From Microbacteriaceae bacterium (GTDB lineage: Bacteria; Actinomycetota; Actinomycetes; Actinomycetales; Microbacteriaceae): a DNA stretch of 12,746 nucleotides. The DNA lies in the NCBI GenBank assembly GCA_012719255.1, contig JAAYAS010000357.1, positions 1 through 12,746 on the forward strand, read 5' to 3'. The notes beneath the pieces were generated by a model, which was not told the DNA's origin, made no database searches, and saw nothing but the letters and a program-made list of their open reading frames with translations. Positions 1 to 6,876 of the stretch are shown piece after piece. Position numbers and translations under genes: made by a program. The first letter of the stretch is position 1; every line of letters starts with the position of its first letter.

Positions 1-341
1 ACGGCCTCGATGGCCTCCTTCGCGAGGATCTCGGCCGAGTCCTGGTCGACGAGGTAGTCGCCGCCCTTGACGGTGTCGTAGGTGTGCCACTCCCAGTTGT
101 CCTCCTCGACGTTGGCGAGCGCGGCGGCCATGCCGCCCTGCGCCGCGCCGGTGTGCGAGCGAGTGGGGTAGAGCTTCGTGACGACGTCGATCACCGCGCC
201 GGTGCCGGCCTGCTCGGCGGCCTCGATCGCGGCGCGCATGCCGGCGCCGCCGGCGCCGACGATGACGACCTCGTTGCGGTGGTAGTGGATCGTGACGCCG
301 TCGACGACCTTCGTCTCGTCCTTGAGCTGTTCAGCAGCCAT
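1..341 (-). CDS. sdhA: Succinate dehydrogenase flavoprotein subunit, N-terminal part (runs off left edge)
   Basis: Catalytic flavoprotein of complex II, which oxidises succinate to fumarate on the cytoplasmic face of the membrane and passes electrons to the iron-sulfur subunit. About 113 residues are visible, from ATG at 341 to the left edge. A Rossmann FAD-binding motif VIVGAGGAGMRAA lies near residues 26-38. The motif SHTGAAQGG near residues 62-70 contains the histidine that carries the covalent FAD in this family. YPTRSHTGAAQGGMAAAL is the usual surrounding signature and KGGDYLVDQDSAE is also conserved. The start is supported by an AGGAG sequence 12 bases upstream. The gene follows sdhD by 38 bp on the same strand, so it is cotranscribed with sdhC and sdhD; sdhB would be expected beyond the left edge. 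A fumarate reductase paralogue is less likely because the anchor genes are of the two-subunit SdhC/SdhD type. Confidence 0.95.
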   Translation of the reverse strand, partial: MAAEQLKDETKVVDGVTIHYHRNEVVIVGAGGAGMRAAIEAAEQAGTGAVIDVVTKLYPTRSHTGAAQGGMAAALANVEEDNWEWHTYDTVKGGDYLVDQDSAEILAKEAIEA

Positions 342-358
342 GTTGTTGTTGTTCTCCT
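342..358 (-). promoter_or_regulatory. sdhA ribosome binding site with AAC-repeat spacer
   Basis: Reading the minus strand, AGGAG (354-358) is followed by four perfect AAC triplets (342-353) and then the sdhA ATG. The 12-base spacing is longer than the usual 5-9 bases, and the low-complexity A-rich spacer stands out in this GC-rich sequence. It should keep the initiation region free of structure. Confidence 0.6.
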
Positions 359-379
359 GTCAACGAATCGGTGCGGCGA

Positions 380-826
380 CTACATGCAGATGTTCGCGCT
401 GCCGGCGCCCGCGATGCAGGGCTCGACGGCGAACACGATGAGCACGATGAGACCGAGGACGATCTCGACGATGCACGCGATCCAGAGGGTGGCGGTGAGG
501 GCCTTGCGCGGCCCGGGCTTGTAGACGTAGTCGTTCACGAGCGTGCGCATGCCGTTGGTGCCGTGGATGAGCGCGAGGATCAGCAGCAGCGCATCCCAGA
601 AGAGCCAGAACGGGACGGCGAACTTCTCGTCGACGACGAACTGGTAGCTGATCTGGCTCACGCCGTCGCCGGCGATGAGGTTCGACCAGAGGTGGACGAA
701 CACGAGCACGACGAGCAGCACGCCCGACACCCGCATGTAGACCCAGCCCGCGCGCTCCCAGTTGATGCCGCCGGTCTTGCGCTCGGCGAGCGGGGTGCGG
801 GGGTATTCGACGGTTTCGATGGTCAT
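380..826 (-). CDS. sdhD: Succinate dehydrogenase membrane anchor subunit (cytochrome b556-type, SdhD)
   Basis: Small hydrophobic anchor of complex II that helps bind haem b and quinone. It has 148 residues with three predicted membrane helices, roughly 33-51, 72-90 and 112-135. Segment IHGTNGMRTLVNDY (87-100) corresponds to the E. coli SdhD segment that carries the axial haem ligand. His88 is the candidate ligand, and the Asp-Tyr pair at 99-100 matches the pair near the quinone site. The frame is open further upstream, but the ATG at 826 is preceded by AAGGGAGA in the 20-bp gap after sdhC and gives the usual length, so it is chosen. The C-terminus ends in a short Cys-Met tail that I cannot explain. 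It lies between sdhC and sdhA in the expected order. Confidence 0.9.
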   Translation of the reverse strand: MTIETVEYPRTPLAERKTGGINWERAGWVYMRVSGVLLVVLVFVHLWSNLIAGDGVSQISYQFVVDEKFAVPFWLFWDALLLILALIHGTNGMRTLVNDYVYKPGPRKALTATLWIACIVEIVLGLIVLIVFAVEPCIAGAGSANICM

Positions 827-846
827 TCTTCGAATCTCCCTTGGCC

Positions 847-1269
847 CTAGTGCGAGAACACGTTCTGGAGGTGGACGATGGCGAACGGCACGAGCACCGC
901 GACGCAGAGGACGATGACGCCCCAGAACAGGCCGCGGTGGATGCGGGTGCCGCCGGGGAGGAAGTCGACGAGGATGATCCGCAGGCCGTTGAAGGCGTGG
1001 TAGACGATGGCCGCGACCAGACCCAGCTCGCCGATGCCCATGATCGGGGTCTTGTAGGCGCCGATGACGGCGTCGTAGACCTCGGGGCTCACGAGGAGCA
1101 GCGCGCTGTCGAGCACGTGCACGAGCAGGAAGAAGAAGATGGCGACACCGGTGATTCGGTGGAGCACCCACGACCACATGCCCTCGTTGCCGCGGTAGAG
1201 GCGGCCGGCGATGGCCTTCTTCTTCGCGGGTGCGGGCTGGGCGGGGGTGCCGGTCTGGACAGCTGACAC
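847..1269 (-). CDS. sdhC: Succinate dehydrogenase cytochrome b556 subunit (SdhC)
   Basis: First gene of the sdh operon and the second haem-binding anchor of complex II. It has 140 residues with a basic, Ala/Pro-rich N-terminus and three membrane helices, about 41-60, 80-101 and 113-133. WSWVLHRITG (32-41) is the conserved entry to helix 1. YHAFNGLRIILVDF (90-103) is the family signature, with His91 in the position of the E. coli SdhC haem ligand. The GTG start at 1269 is chosen because AAGGG lies just upstream and the length fits the family. An in-frame ATG pair at 1365/1362 would add 31-32 unusual Pro/Arg-rich residues and is considered less likely. The next gene, sdhD, starts 20 bp after the stop. 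Confidence 0.9.
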   Translation of the reverse strand: MSAVQTGTPAQPAPAKKKAIAGRLYRGNEGMWSWVLHRITGVAIFFFLLVHVLDSALLLVSPEVYDAVIGAYKTPIMGIGELGLVAAIVYHAFNGLRIILVDFLPGGTRIHRGLFWGVIVLCVAVLVPFAIVHLQNVFSH

Positions 1270-1323
1270 GGAACTACCCTTCTGTTCTCTTTGCTTTCCC
1301 GGCGGCTCGGGGGGTCGCTCGGG

Positions 1324-1350
1324 TCTGAGGCTCTGCGGTTCGCTCAGAGC
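1324..1350. repeat. Overlapping inverted repeats upstream of sdhC
   Basis: GCTCTG (1330-1335) pairs with CAGAGC (1345-1350) across a 9-base loop. The flanking TCTGAG (1324-1329) pairs with CTCAGA (1343-1348), so the two stems share sequence and exclude each other. They fall in the sdhC leader, 55-80 bp before the start codon. This could be an operator or a leader structure; no regulator can be named. Confidence 0.4.
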
Positions 1351-1367
1351 GCACAACTGCATCATCC

Positions 1368-1373
1368 AGATTA
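1368..1373 (-). promoter_or_regulatory. Possible -10 box for the sdh operon
   Basis: TAATCT on the minus strand fits the actinobacterial TANNNT pattern. Transcription would begin near 1361, giving a leader of about 92 bases before the GTG start of sdhC. I see no convincing -35 element at the correct distance, so the call is weak. Confidence 0.25.
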
Positions 1374-1432
1374 CCCCGGATCGGAGGCCGCGCCGCGCGC
1401 GTGAAACGAACGCCGTTCAGGCCGCGGGGCGC

Positions 1433-1448
1433 CGGCCGCTCGCGGCCG
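1433..1448 (-). terminator. Hairpin after the glycosyltransferase gene, possible terminator
   Basis: CGGCCG (1433-1438) and CGGCCG (1443-1448) form a 6-bp GC-only stem with a CTCG loop, starting 26 bp after the stop codon of the minus-strand glycosyltransferase gene. No T-tract follows, so it would be a non-canonical terminator at best. It separates that gene from the sdh operon transcribed in the same direction. Confidence 0.35.
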
Positions 1449-1473
1449 CCGGGGCGGGATGCGCCGGGGCGCG

Positions 1474-2628
1474 TCACCGCTGCCGGCCGGCGACGAGCGC
1501 CGGGGCCGGGGCGGGGGCGAGCACGGCGGCGTAGTGGCCGAGCAGCTCGTCGCAGATCGCGTCCCACGAGCGGCCGCGCACGCGGCGGCGGCCGGCCTCG
1601 CCCATGCGGGCGCGCAGCTCGGCGTCGCCGACGAGCCGCTCGACGTACTCGCGCATCGAGTCGCCGCCGGCGTGCTGCTCGGGGTCGAAGAGGTAGCCGT
1701 CGCCGCCGTGGGTGATGAGGTCGATCGGGCCGCCGGCGAGCGGGGCGACGACCGGCAGGCCCGAGGCGTGCGCCTCCTGCAGCGTCTGGCCGAAGGTCTC
1801 CTCGGTGCCGGTGTGCACGAACACGTCGAAGGCGGCGTAGGCGGTCGCGAGCTCGTGGCCGGTGCGGCGGCCGAGCCAGGTCACCGGCATGCCGTCGAGC
1901 GCGGCGCGGGCGATCGCCTCGCTCGGGCCGTCGCCGACGATCGCGATGCGGATGCCGGGGAGGCCGCGCAGCGCGGCGAGCCGCTCGACCTGCTTCTCGG
2001 GGGCGAGCCGCCCGACGTAGCCGACGACGACCTCGCCGTTCGGCGAGAGCTCGGCGCGCAGCGCCTCGGTGCTCGGATGGGCGCGGTGCTGCGGGTGGTA
2101 GGCGTGCAGGTCGACGCCGCGGCCCCAGCGGTGCACCCGCTCGATGCGGTTGCGGGCGAGATCGCGGATCGAGGCCGTCGACGGCGCGAGCGTGCGGTCG
2201 GCGAGGTTGTGCACGTAGCGGAGCATCGCCCAGGCGAGCTCGCGCATCATGCCGACGCCGTTGCGGCCGGTGTAGCCGGCGATGTCGGTCTGGAAGATCG
2301 CGACCGAGGGGATGCCGCGGCGCTTCGCGGCGCTGATCGCGTGGCCGCCGAGCAGCGCCGGGCTCGCGGCGTGGAGCACATCGGGCGCGAAGCCGTCGAT
2401 GATGCGCTCGACCGCGGCGCTCGGCAGCCCGACGGGGAACTCGCGCACCGCGACGGCCGGCACCTCGTGCACCGGGAAGCCCGCGTACTCGGCCGGGGCG
2501 TCGGCGGCGGGGCAGATGACGATCGCCTCGTGGCCGCGCAGGGCGAGGTGGTCGAGCACCTTCTTCACGCTGTTGGTCACCCCGTTGACGGTGGGGAGGA
2601 AGCTCTCGGTGACGACGGCGACTCGCAT
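1474..2628 (-). CDS. mgtA: GT4 glycosyltransferase, MgtA-like GDP-mannose-dependent alpha-mannosyltransferase
   Basis: Retaining GT-B glycosyltransferase of 384 residues, a full length for the family. The N-terminal domain opens with MRVAVVTESFLPTVNGVTNS, closely resembling the mycobacterial and corynebacterial MgtA/PimB-type mannosyltransferases that transfer mannose from GDP-mannose to membrane glycolipids. The C-terminal nucleotide-sugar domain shows GRLAPEKQ (207-213 region) and the E-x7-E motif, Glu277 to Glu285, within EETFGQTLQEAHASGLPVVAP. There is no signal peptide or membrane span, so it probably acts at the cytoplasmic membrane face. The tail is Ala/Pro-rich (APAPAPAL). ATG at 2628 is used; it has no Shine-Dalgarno sequence but sits directly after a -10-like box, suggesting a leaderless mRNA. 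The divergent neighbour manC makes GDP-mannose, which supports that donor. Acceptor specificity cannot be read from the sequence. Confidence 0.75.
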   Translation of the reverse strand: MRVAVVTESFLPTVNGVTNSVKKVLDHLALRGHEAIVICPAADAPAEYAGFPVHEVPAVAVREFPVGLPSAAVERIIDGFAPDVLHAASPALLGGHAISAAKRRGIPSVAIFQTDIAGYTGRNGVGMMRELAWAMLRYVHNLADRTLAPSTASIRDLARNRIERVHRWGRGVDLHAYHPQHRAHPSTEALRAELSPNGEVVVGYVGRLAPEKQVERLAALRGLPGIRIAIVGDGPSEAIARAALDGMPVTWLGRRTGHELATAYAAFDVFVHTGTEETFGQTLQEAHASGLPVVAPLAGGPIDLITHGGDGYLFDPEQHAGGDSMREYVERLVGDAELRARMGEAGRRRVRGRSWDAICDELLGHYAAVLAPAPAPALVAGRQR

Positions 2629-2636
2629 GATGGCTG

Positions 2637-2642
2637 AAAATA
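2637..2642 (-). promoter_or_regulatory. mgtA: -10 box placing transcription start at the glycosyltransferase ATG (leaderless)
   Basis: TATTTT on the minus strand ends eight bases before the ATG at 2628, so initiation would fall within about two bases of the start codon. No Shine-Dalgarno sequence is present. The -35 position (about 2660-2665) reads ACCCGA, a weak match that overlaps the first copy of the direct repeat. Confidence 0.5.
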
Positions 2643-2659
2643 CCCCGTCGAGGTGGAAT

Positions 2660-2692
2660 TCGGGTGAATCCGGGCAACCGTCGGGTGAATCC
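2660..2692. repeat. 12-bp direct repeat spaced by two helical turns in the mgtA/manC divergent promoter
   Basis: TCGGGTGAATCC occurs perfectly at 2660-2671 and at 2681-2692, an offset of 21 bp, so both copies face the same side of the helix. The first copy overlaps the expected -35 region of the minus-strand gene. This is the layout of a two-site activator or repressor target; the protein is unknown. Confidence 0.55.
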
Positions 2693-2733
2693 CCGGGGAA
2701 CCCCCGGATCGGGTCGGGTCGGCCCGCCGGCAG

Positions 2734-2750
2734 GCCGACCGCGGGTCGGC
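2734..2750. promoter_or_regulatory. Perfect 17-bp dyad, candidate operator of manC
   Basis: GCCGACC-GCG-GGTCGGC is a perfect 7-bp inverted repeat around a 3-bp centre. It lies in the -35 to spacer zone, six bases before the -10-like box of manC. A further half-site GGTCGGC lies at 2717-2723. The position fits steric control of manC transcription. Although GC-rich sequence makes chance dyads commoner, a 14/14 match at this place is notable. Confidence 0.5.
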
Positions 2751-2756
2751 AACGGC

Positions 2757-2762
2757 TACCGT
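2757..2762 (+). promoter_or_regulatory. manC: -10 box of manC giving a leaderless transcript
   Basis: TACCGT fits TANNNT and ends seven bases before ATG 2770, so transcription should begin at or one base before the start codon. The nearest GGAG (2763-2766) is only three bases from the ATG, too close for a normal ribosome binding site. A partial -35 (CCGACC, 2735-2740) lies 16 bp upstream and overlaps the dyad. Confidence 0.45.
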
Positions 2763-2769
2763 GGAGCGC

Positions 2770-3882
2770 ATGTCTGCGAACCTCGACCGCTTCCACGCGG
2801 TGATCCCCGCCGGCGGCGTCGGCTCGCGCCTCTGGCCGCTGAGCCGGGCGACCGCGCCGAAGTTCCTCCACGACGTCGCCGGCACCGGCGAGACGCTGCT
2901 GCGCTCGACGTGGCTGCGCCTCGTGCCGCTCTGCGGCGAGGACCGCATCATGGTGGTCACCGGCTGCGCGCACGCCGACGAGGTGCGCCGCCAGCTGCCC
3001 GAGCTGCGCGACGACGGCATCGTGCTCGAGACCGAGGGCCGCGACTCGAGCGCCGCGATCGGCCTCGCCGCGGCCATCCTCGAGCGCCGCAGCCCCGGCG
3101 CCGTGATCGGCTCGTTCGCCGCCGATCACCTCGTCCACTCCGACGTGCGCTTCCGCCGCGCGGTGCGCGAGGCGGTCGCGGCCGCCGAGGCCGGCTGGAT
3201 CGCGACCATCGGCATCCAGCCGGTCGAGCCGTCGACGGCGTTCGGCTACATCCGCGCCGGCTCGCCGCTCGAGGTCGAGGGCGCGCCCTCGGCGCGCAAC
3301 GTCGAGGCGTTCGTCGAGAAGCCGAAGCTCGCCACCGCGCGCCGCTACCTCGTCTCGGGCGAGTACCTCTGGAACGCCGGCATGTTCATCGCCCGCGCCG
3401 CGACGCTGCTCGAGGTGCTCGCCGAGCACGAGCCCGAGCTCGCCGCCGGCATCGCCGAGATCGCGGATGCGTGGGACGGCCCCGAGCGCGAGGCGACCGT
3501 CGCGCGCGTGTGGCCGTCGCTGAAGAAGATCGCGATCGACTACACCGTCGCCGAGCCCGCCGCGAAGGAGGGTCGGCTCGCGGTGATCCCCGGCTTCTTC
3601 GGCTGGGACGACGTCGGCGACTTCGCCGCGGTGTCGCGCGTGCACCTCGGCGCCGGCGACAACGACATCAACGTCATCGGCGACCCCGGGCGGGTCGTGT
3701 CGACCGGCTCGACCGGGCTCGTCGTCTCGCAGACCGACCGCGTCGTCGCCGTCGCCGGCATCCCCGACGTCGTCGTCGTCGACACCCCGGACGCGCTGCT
3801 CGTCACCACCCGCGCCGGCGCGCAGGACGTGAAGCAGCTCGTCGAGCAGCTCAAGGAGTCGAACCACCCCGAGGTGCTCTAG
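2770..3882 (+). CDS. manC: Mannose-1-phosphate guanylyltransferase
   Basis: Cytoplasmic nucleotidyltransferase that makes GDP-mannose from GTP and mannose-1-phosphate, the donor for mannosylated glycolipids and polysaccharides. At 370 residues it is the short, single-domain form without the phosphomannose isomerase domain. Motifs in order: VIPAGGVGSRLWPLSR (11-26; nucleotide binding, with Ser in place of the frequent Thr), PKFL (30-33), SFAADH (115-120), AFGYI (157-161), FVEKP (181-185), WNAGMFI (201-207) and GWDDVGDF (278-285). ATG 2770 is preferred over the in-frame GTG at 2761 because the -10 box TACCGT extends to 2762 and so overlaps that GTG. It diverges from a GDP-mannose-using glycosyltransferase, so the two probably form one functional unit. 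The nucleoside operon begins 189 bp downstream and appears to have its own promoter. Confidence 0.9.
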   Translation: MSANLDRFHAVIPAGGVGSRLWPLSRATAPKFLHDVAGTGETLLRSTWLRLVPLCGEDRIMVVTGCAHADEVRRQLPELRDDGIVLETEGRDSSAAIGLAAAILERRSPGAVIGSFAADHLVHSDVRFRRAVREAVAAAEAGWIATIGIQPVEPSTAFGYIRAGSPLEVEGAPSARNVEAFVEKPKLATARRYLVSGEYLWNAGMFIARAATLLEVLAEHEPELAAGIAEIADAWDGPEREATVARVWPSLKKIAIDYTVAEPAAKEGRLAVIPGFFGWDDVGDFAAVSRVHLGAGDNDINVIGDPGRVVSTGSTGLVVSQTDRVVAVAGIPDVVVVDTPDALLVTTRAGAQDVKQLVEQLKESNHPEVL

Positions 3883-3883
3883 C

Positions 3884-3899
3884 CCGGCTCGCGCGCCGG
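3884..3899 (+). terminator. Small GC hairpin just after manC
   Basis: CCGGC (3884-3888) pairs with GCCGG (3895-3899) around a 6-base loop, directly after the manC stop codon. There is no T-tract. It may contribute to termination, but a 5-bp GC stem is easily found by chance in this composition. Confidence 0.25.
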
Positions 3900-3965
3900 A
3901 CGCCCGGCGGGTCGAGCGGCGCGGCGGATGTCGGTGGTTCACAAGACCCGGCGGCGTGTCGCGAA

Positions 3966-3999
3966 CGATTCGATTGCAATGTGCATTTCCCGGGAATCG
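3966..3999. promoter_or_regulatory. Cluster of palindromes in an AT-richer island before the nucleoside operon
   Basis: Within 34 bp there are three perfect palindromes: ATTGCAAT (3973-3980), AATG-TG-CATT (3978-3987) and TTCCCGGGAA (3987-3996). They are enclosed by CGATTC (3966-3971) and GAATCG (3994-3999). CGATT is also tandemly repeated at 3966-3975. The segment is much richer in A/T than its surroundings and sits just upstream of the likely -10 box, so it is the best candidate operator for the transporter operon. Confidence 0.5.
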
Positions 4000-4015
4000 G
4001 ATGCGAGCGCGTCGA

Positions 4016-4021
4016 TACACT
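4016..4021 (+). promoter_or_regulatory. -10 box of the nucleoside transport operon
   Basis: TACACT fits TANNNT, with four of six matches to TATAAT. A start near 4028 would give a leader of about 44 bases. The -35 position (about 3993-3998) reads GGAATC, a poor match, and is covered by the palindrome cluster, which suggests regulated rather than constitutive use. Confidence 0.4.
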
Positions 4022-4058
4022 GCCGAGCACGACGGTCGCGCACGGAAGCGGACCGGGT

Positions 4059-4064
4059 AGGAGG
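4059..4064 (+). promoter_or_regulatory. Strong ribosome binding site fixing the lipoprotein start
   Basis: AGGAGG stands seven bases before GTG 4072, an almost ideal Shine-Dalgarno sequence and spacing. It settles the start against the longer in-frame reading from 3928. Confidence 0.85.
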
Positions 4065-4071
4065 ATCCATC

Positions 4072-5181
4072 GTGTTCACCCGCAAGAAGCTCGTCGCGGC
4101 CTTCGGCCTCGCGGCGGCCAGCATGCTCGTGCTCTCGGCCTGCGGCCAGGCGCCCGACGCCGACGCGCCCGCCGCCGACGGCGACGGCACCGGTGCCGCG
4201 GTCGACGGCAGCGACTTCACCGCCTGCATGGTCTCCGACGAGGGCGGCTTCGACGACCGCTCGTTCAACGAACTCTCGCACACCGGCCTCGAGCAGGCCG
4301 CGAGCGAGCTCGGCGTCGCCACCAACGAGGCCGAGTCGAAGACCGAGGGCGACTACAACGCCAACCTCACCGCCATGCTCGACGCCGGCTGCGACATCAT
4401 CGTGCCCGTCGGCTTCAAGCTCGCCGACGCGACCGCCGAGATCGCCGCCGCGAACCCCGAGACGCAGTTCGCGATCGTCGACGTCGACTGGGTCGAGGGC
4501 GACAACGTGCTCGGCCTCACCTACGACACCGCGCAGGCCGGCTTCCTCGCGGGCTACGCGGCCGCCGGCTACTCGGAGTCGGGCGTCGTTGCCACCTACG
4601 GCGGCGCGCAGCTGCCCTCGGTGACGATCTTCATGGACGGCTTCCACGACGGCATCAAGTACTGGAACGAGCAGAAGGGCGAGGACGTCCGCCTCATCGG
4701 CTGGGACGTCGACACCCAGAACGGCTCGTTCGTCGGCGACTTCTCGAACCAGGCGAGCGCCAAGCAGATCACCGAGGGCTTCCTCGCCGAGGGCGCCGAC
4801 GTCATCCTGCCGGTCGGCGGCCCGCTCTACCAGGGCGGCGTCGAGGCGATCCGCGACGCCGGCAGCGACGCGCTGATCATCGGCGTCGACAGCGACCTCG
4901 CGGTCGCCGACCCCTCGGTCGCCGACAAGGTGTTCGTGTCGATCCAGAAGGGGCTCGACGTCTCGGTGTTCGAGGCCATCGAGTCGGCCGTGAACGGCGA
5001 GTTCGAGGGCGGCCTCTACGTCGGCACGCTCGAGAACGACGGCGTCGGCATCTCGGGCTTCGGCGAGTTCGAGTCGGAGCTGCCCGAGGGCATGCTCGAC
5101 GAGCTCGAGCAGATCAAGCAGGGCATCATCGACGGCTCGATCGAGGTCGTCTCGCCCTCGTCGCCCCAGCCCGCCGCCTAG
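4072..5181 (+). CDS. BMP/PnrA-family nucleoside-binding lipoprotein of an ABC transporter
   Basis: Extracytoplasmic substrate-binding lipoprotein, 369 residues from the GTG start. It has a basic N-terminus (FTRKK), a hydrophobic stretch (about 7-20) and a lipobox LSAC with Cys24 as the lipidated residue. An acidic Ala/Asp/Gly-rich linker (about 26-47) follows. The mature domain shows BMP/PnrA features: GGFDDRSFN (58-66), a TEGDYNANL segment (91-99), DIIVPVGF (108-115), LGLTYDTAQAGFLAGYAAA (147-165), DVILPVGGPLYQGG (243-256) and LIIGVDSD (268-275). Characterised family members bind purine or pyrimidine nucleosides; the downstream cdd and deoA make nucleosides by far the likeliest ligand here. 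It is the first gene of the operon, with its own promoter region, and is separated from the ATPase gene by a 165-bp spacer with a strong hairpin. Confidence 0.9.
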   Translation: MFTRKKLVAAFGLAAASMLVLSACGQAPDADAPAADGDGTGAAVDGSDFTACMVSDEGGFDDRSFNELSHTGLEQAASELGVATNEAESKTEGDYNANLTAMLDAGCDIIVPVGFKLADATAEIAAANPETQFAIVDVDWVEGDNVLGLTYDTAQAGFLAGYAAAGYSESGVVATYGGAQLPSVTIFMDGFHDGIKYWNEQKGEDVRLIGWDVDTQNGSFVGDFSNQASAKQITEGFLAEGADVILPVGGPLYQGGVEAIRDAGSDALIIGVDSDLAVADPSVADKVFVSIQKGLDVSVFEAIESAVNGEFEGGLYVGTLENDGVGISGFGEFESELPEGMLDELEQIKQGIIDGSIEVVSPSSPQPAA

Positions 5182-5212
5182 TCGGCCGGCGCGGACGCAC
5201 CGCATCCACCAC

Positions 5213-5256
5213 GATCGAGCCCGCTGAATCGCCCCGCTGATTCGGCGGGCTCGATC
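5213..5256 (+). repeat. 18-bp-stem hairpin between the binding-protein and ATPase genes
   Basis: The arm GATCGAGCCCGCTGAATC (5213-5230) pairs with 5239-5256 at all 18 positions. Seventeen are Watson-Crick pairs and one is a U-G wobble (5225 with 5244), around an 8-base loop (5231-5238). It starts 31 bp after the lipoprotein stop codon and has no T-tract behind it. Such intercistronic hairpins commonly protect the upstream mRNA from 3' exonucleases or cause partial termination, which would make binding protein in excess over the membrane components. That role is inference. Confidence 0.8.
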
Positions 5257-5258
5257 CG

Positions 5259-5303
5259 CGTCGGGGCCACGGGCCCCGGCGCGGCGACGGCACGGCCCCG
5301 ACG
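5259..5303 (+). repeat. Second, alternative pairing before the ATPase gene
   Basis: CGTCGGGGCC (5259-5268) is perfectly complementary to GGCCCCGACG (5294-5303), a 10-bp stem enclosing 25 bases. The same GGGGCC (5263-5268) can instead pair with GGCCCC (5272-5277) across three bases. The two folds exclude each other. Together with the upstream hairpin they make the 165-bp spacer highly structured. The same spacer also holds CCGCATCCAC twice, at 5200-5209 and 5314-5323. Confidence 0.5.
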
Positions 5304-5346
5304 ACGCGGCCGGCCGCATCCACGCCCCCGAACCCCGGACGGAGTC

Positions 5347-6872
<1,526 letters not shown>

Positions 6873-6876
<4 letters not shown>

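Noticed and set aside
841..1266. Plus-strand open frames opposite sdhC and sdhD
   Set aside because: The translations are acidic low-complexity sequence. The minus-strand frames encode recognisable membrane anchors with haem-ligand motifs.
1408..1418. Short palindrome GAACG-C-CGTTC downstream of mgtA
   Set aside because: It is perfect but only 11 bp and not placed at a recognisable promoter, so it is too short to claim as an operator.
3928..4071. N-terminal extension of the lipoprotein from ATG 3928
   Set aside because: It would bury the signal peptide and lipobox deep in the protein, and it covers the promoter-like and palindromic region. AGGAGG before GTG 4072 fixes the start.
2664..5240. 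858-residue plus-strand frame across manC and the lipoprotein gene
   Set aside because: It is Arg-rich low-complexity sequence in the wrong frame relative to two well-supported genes.
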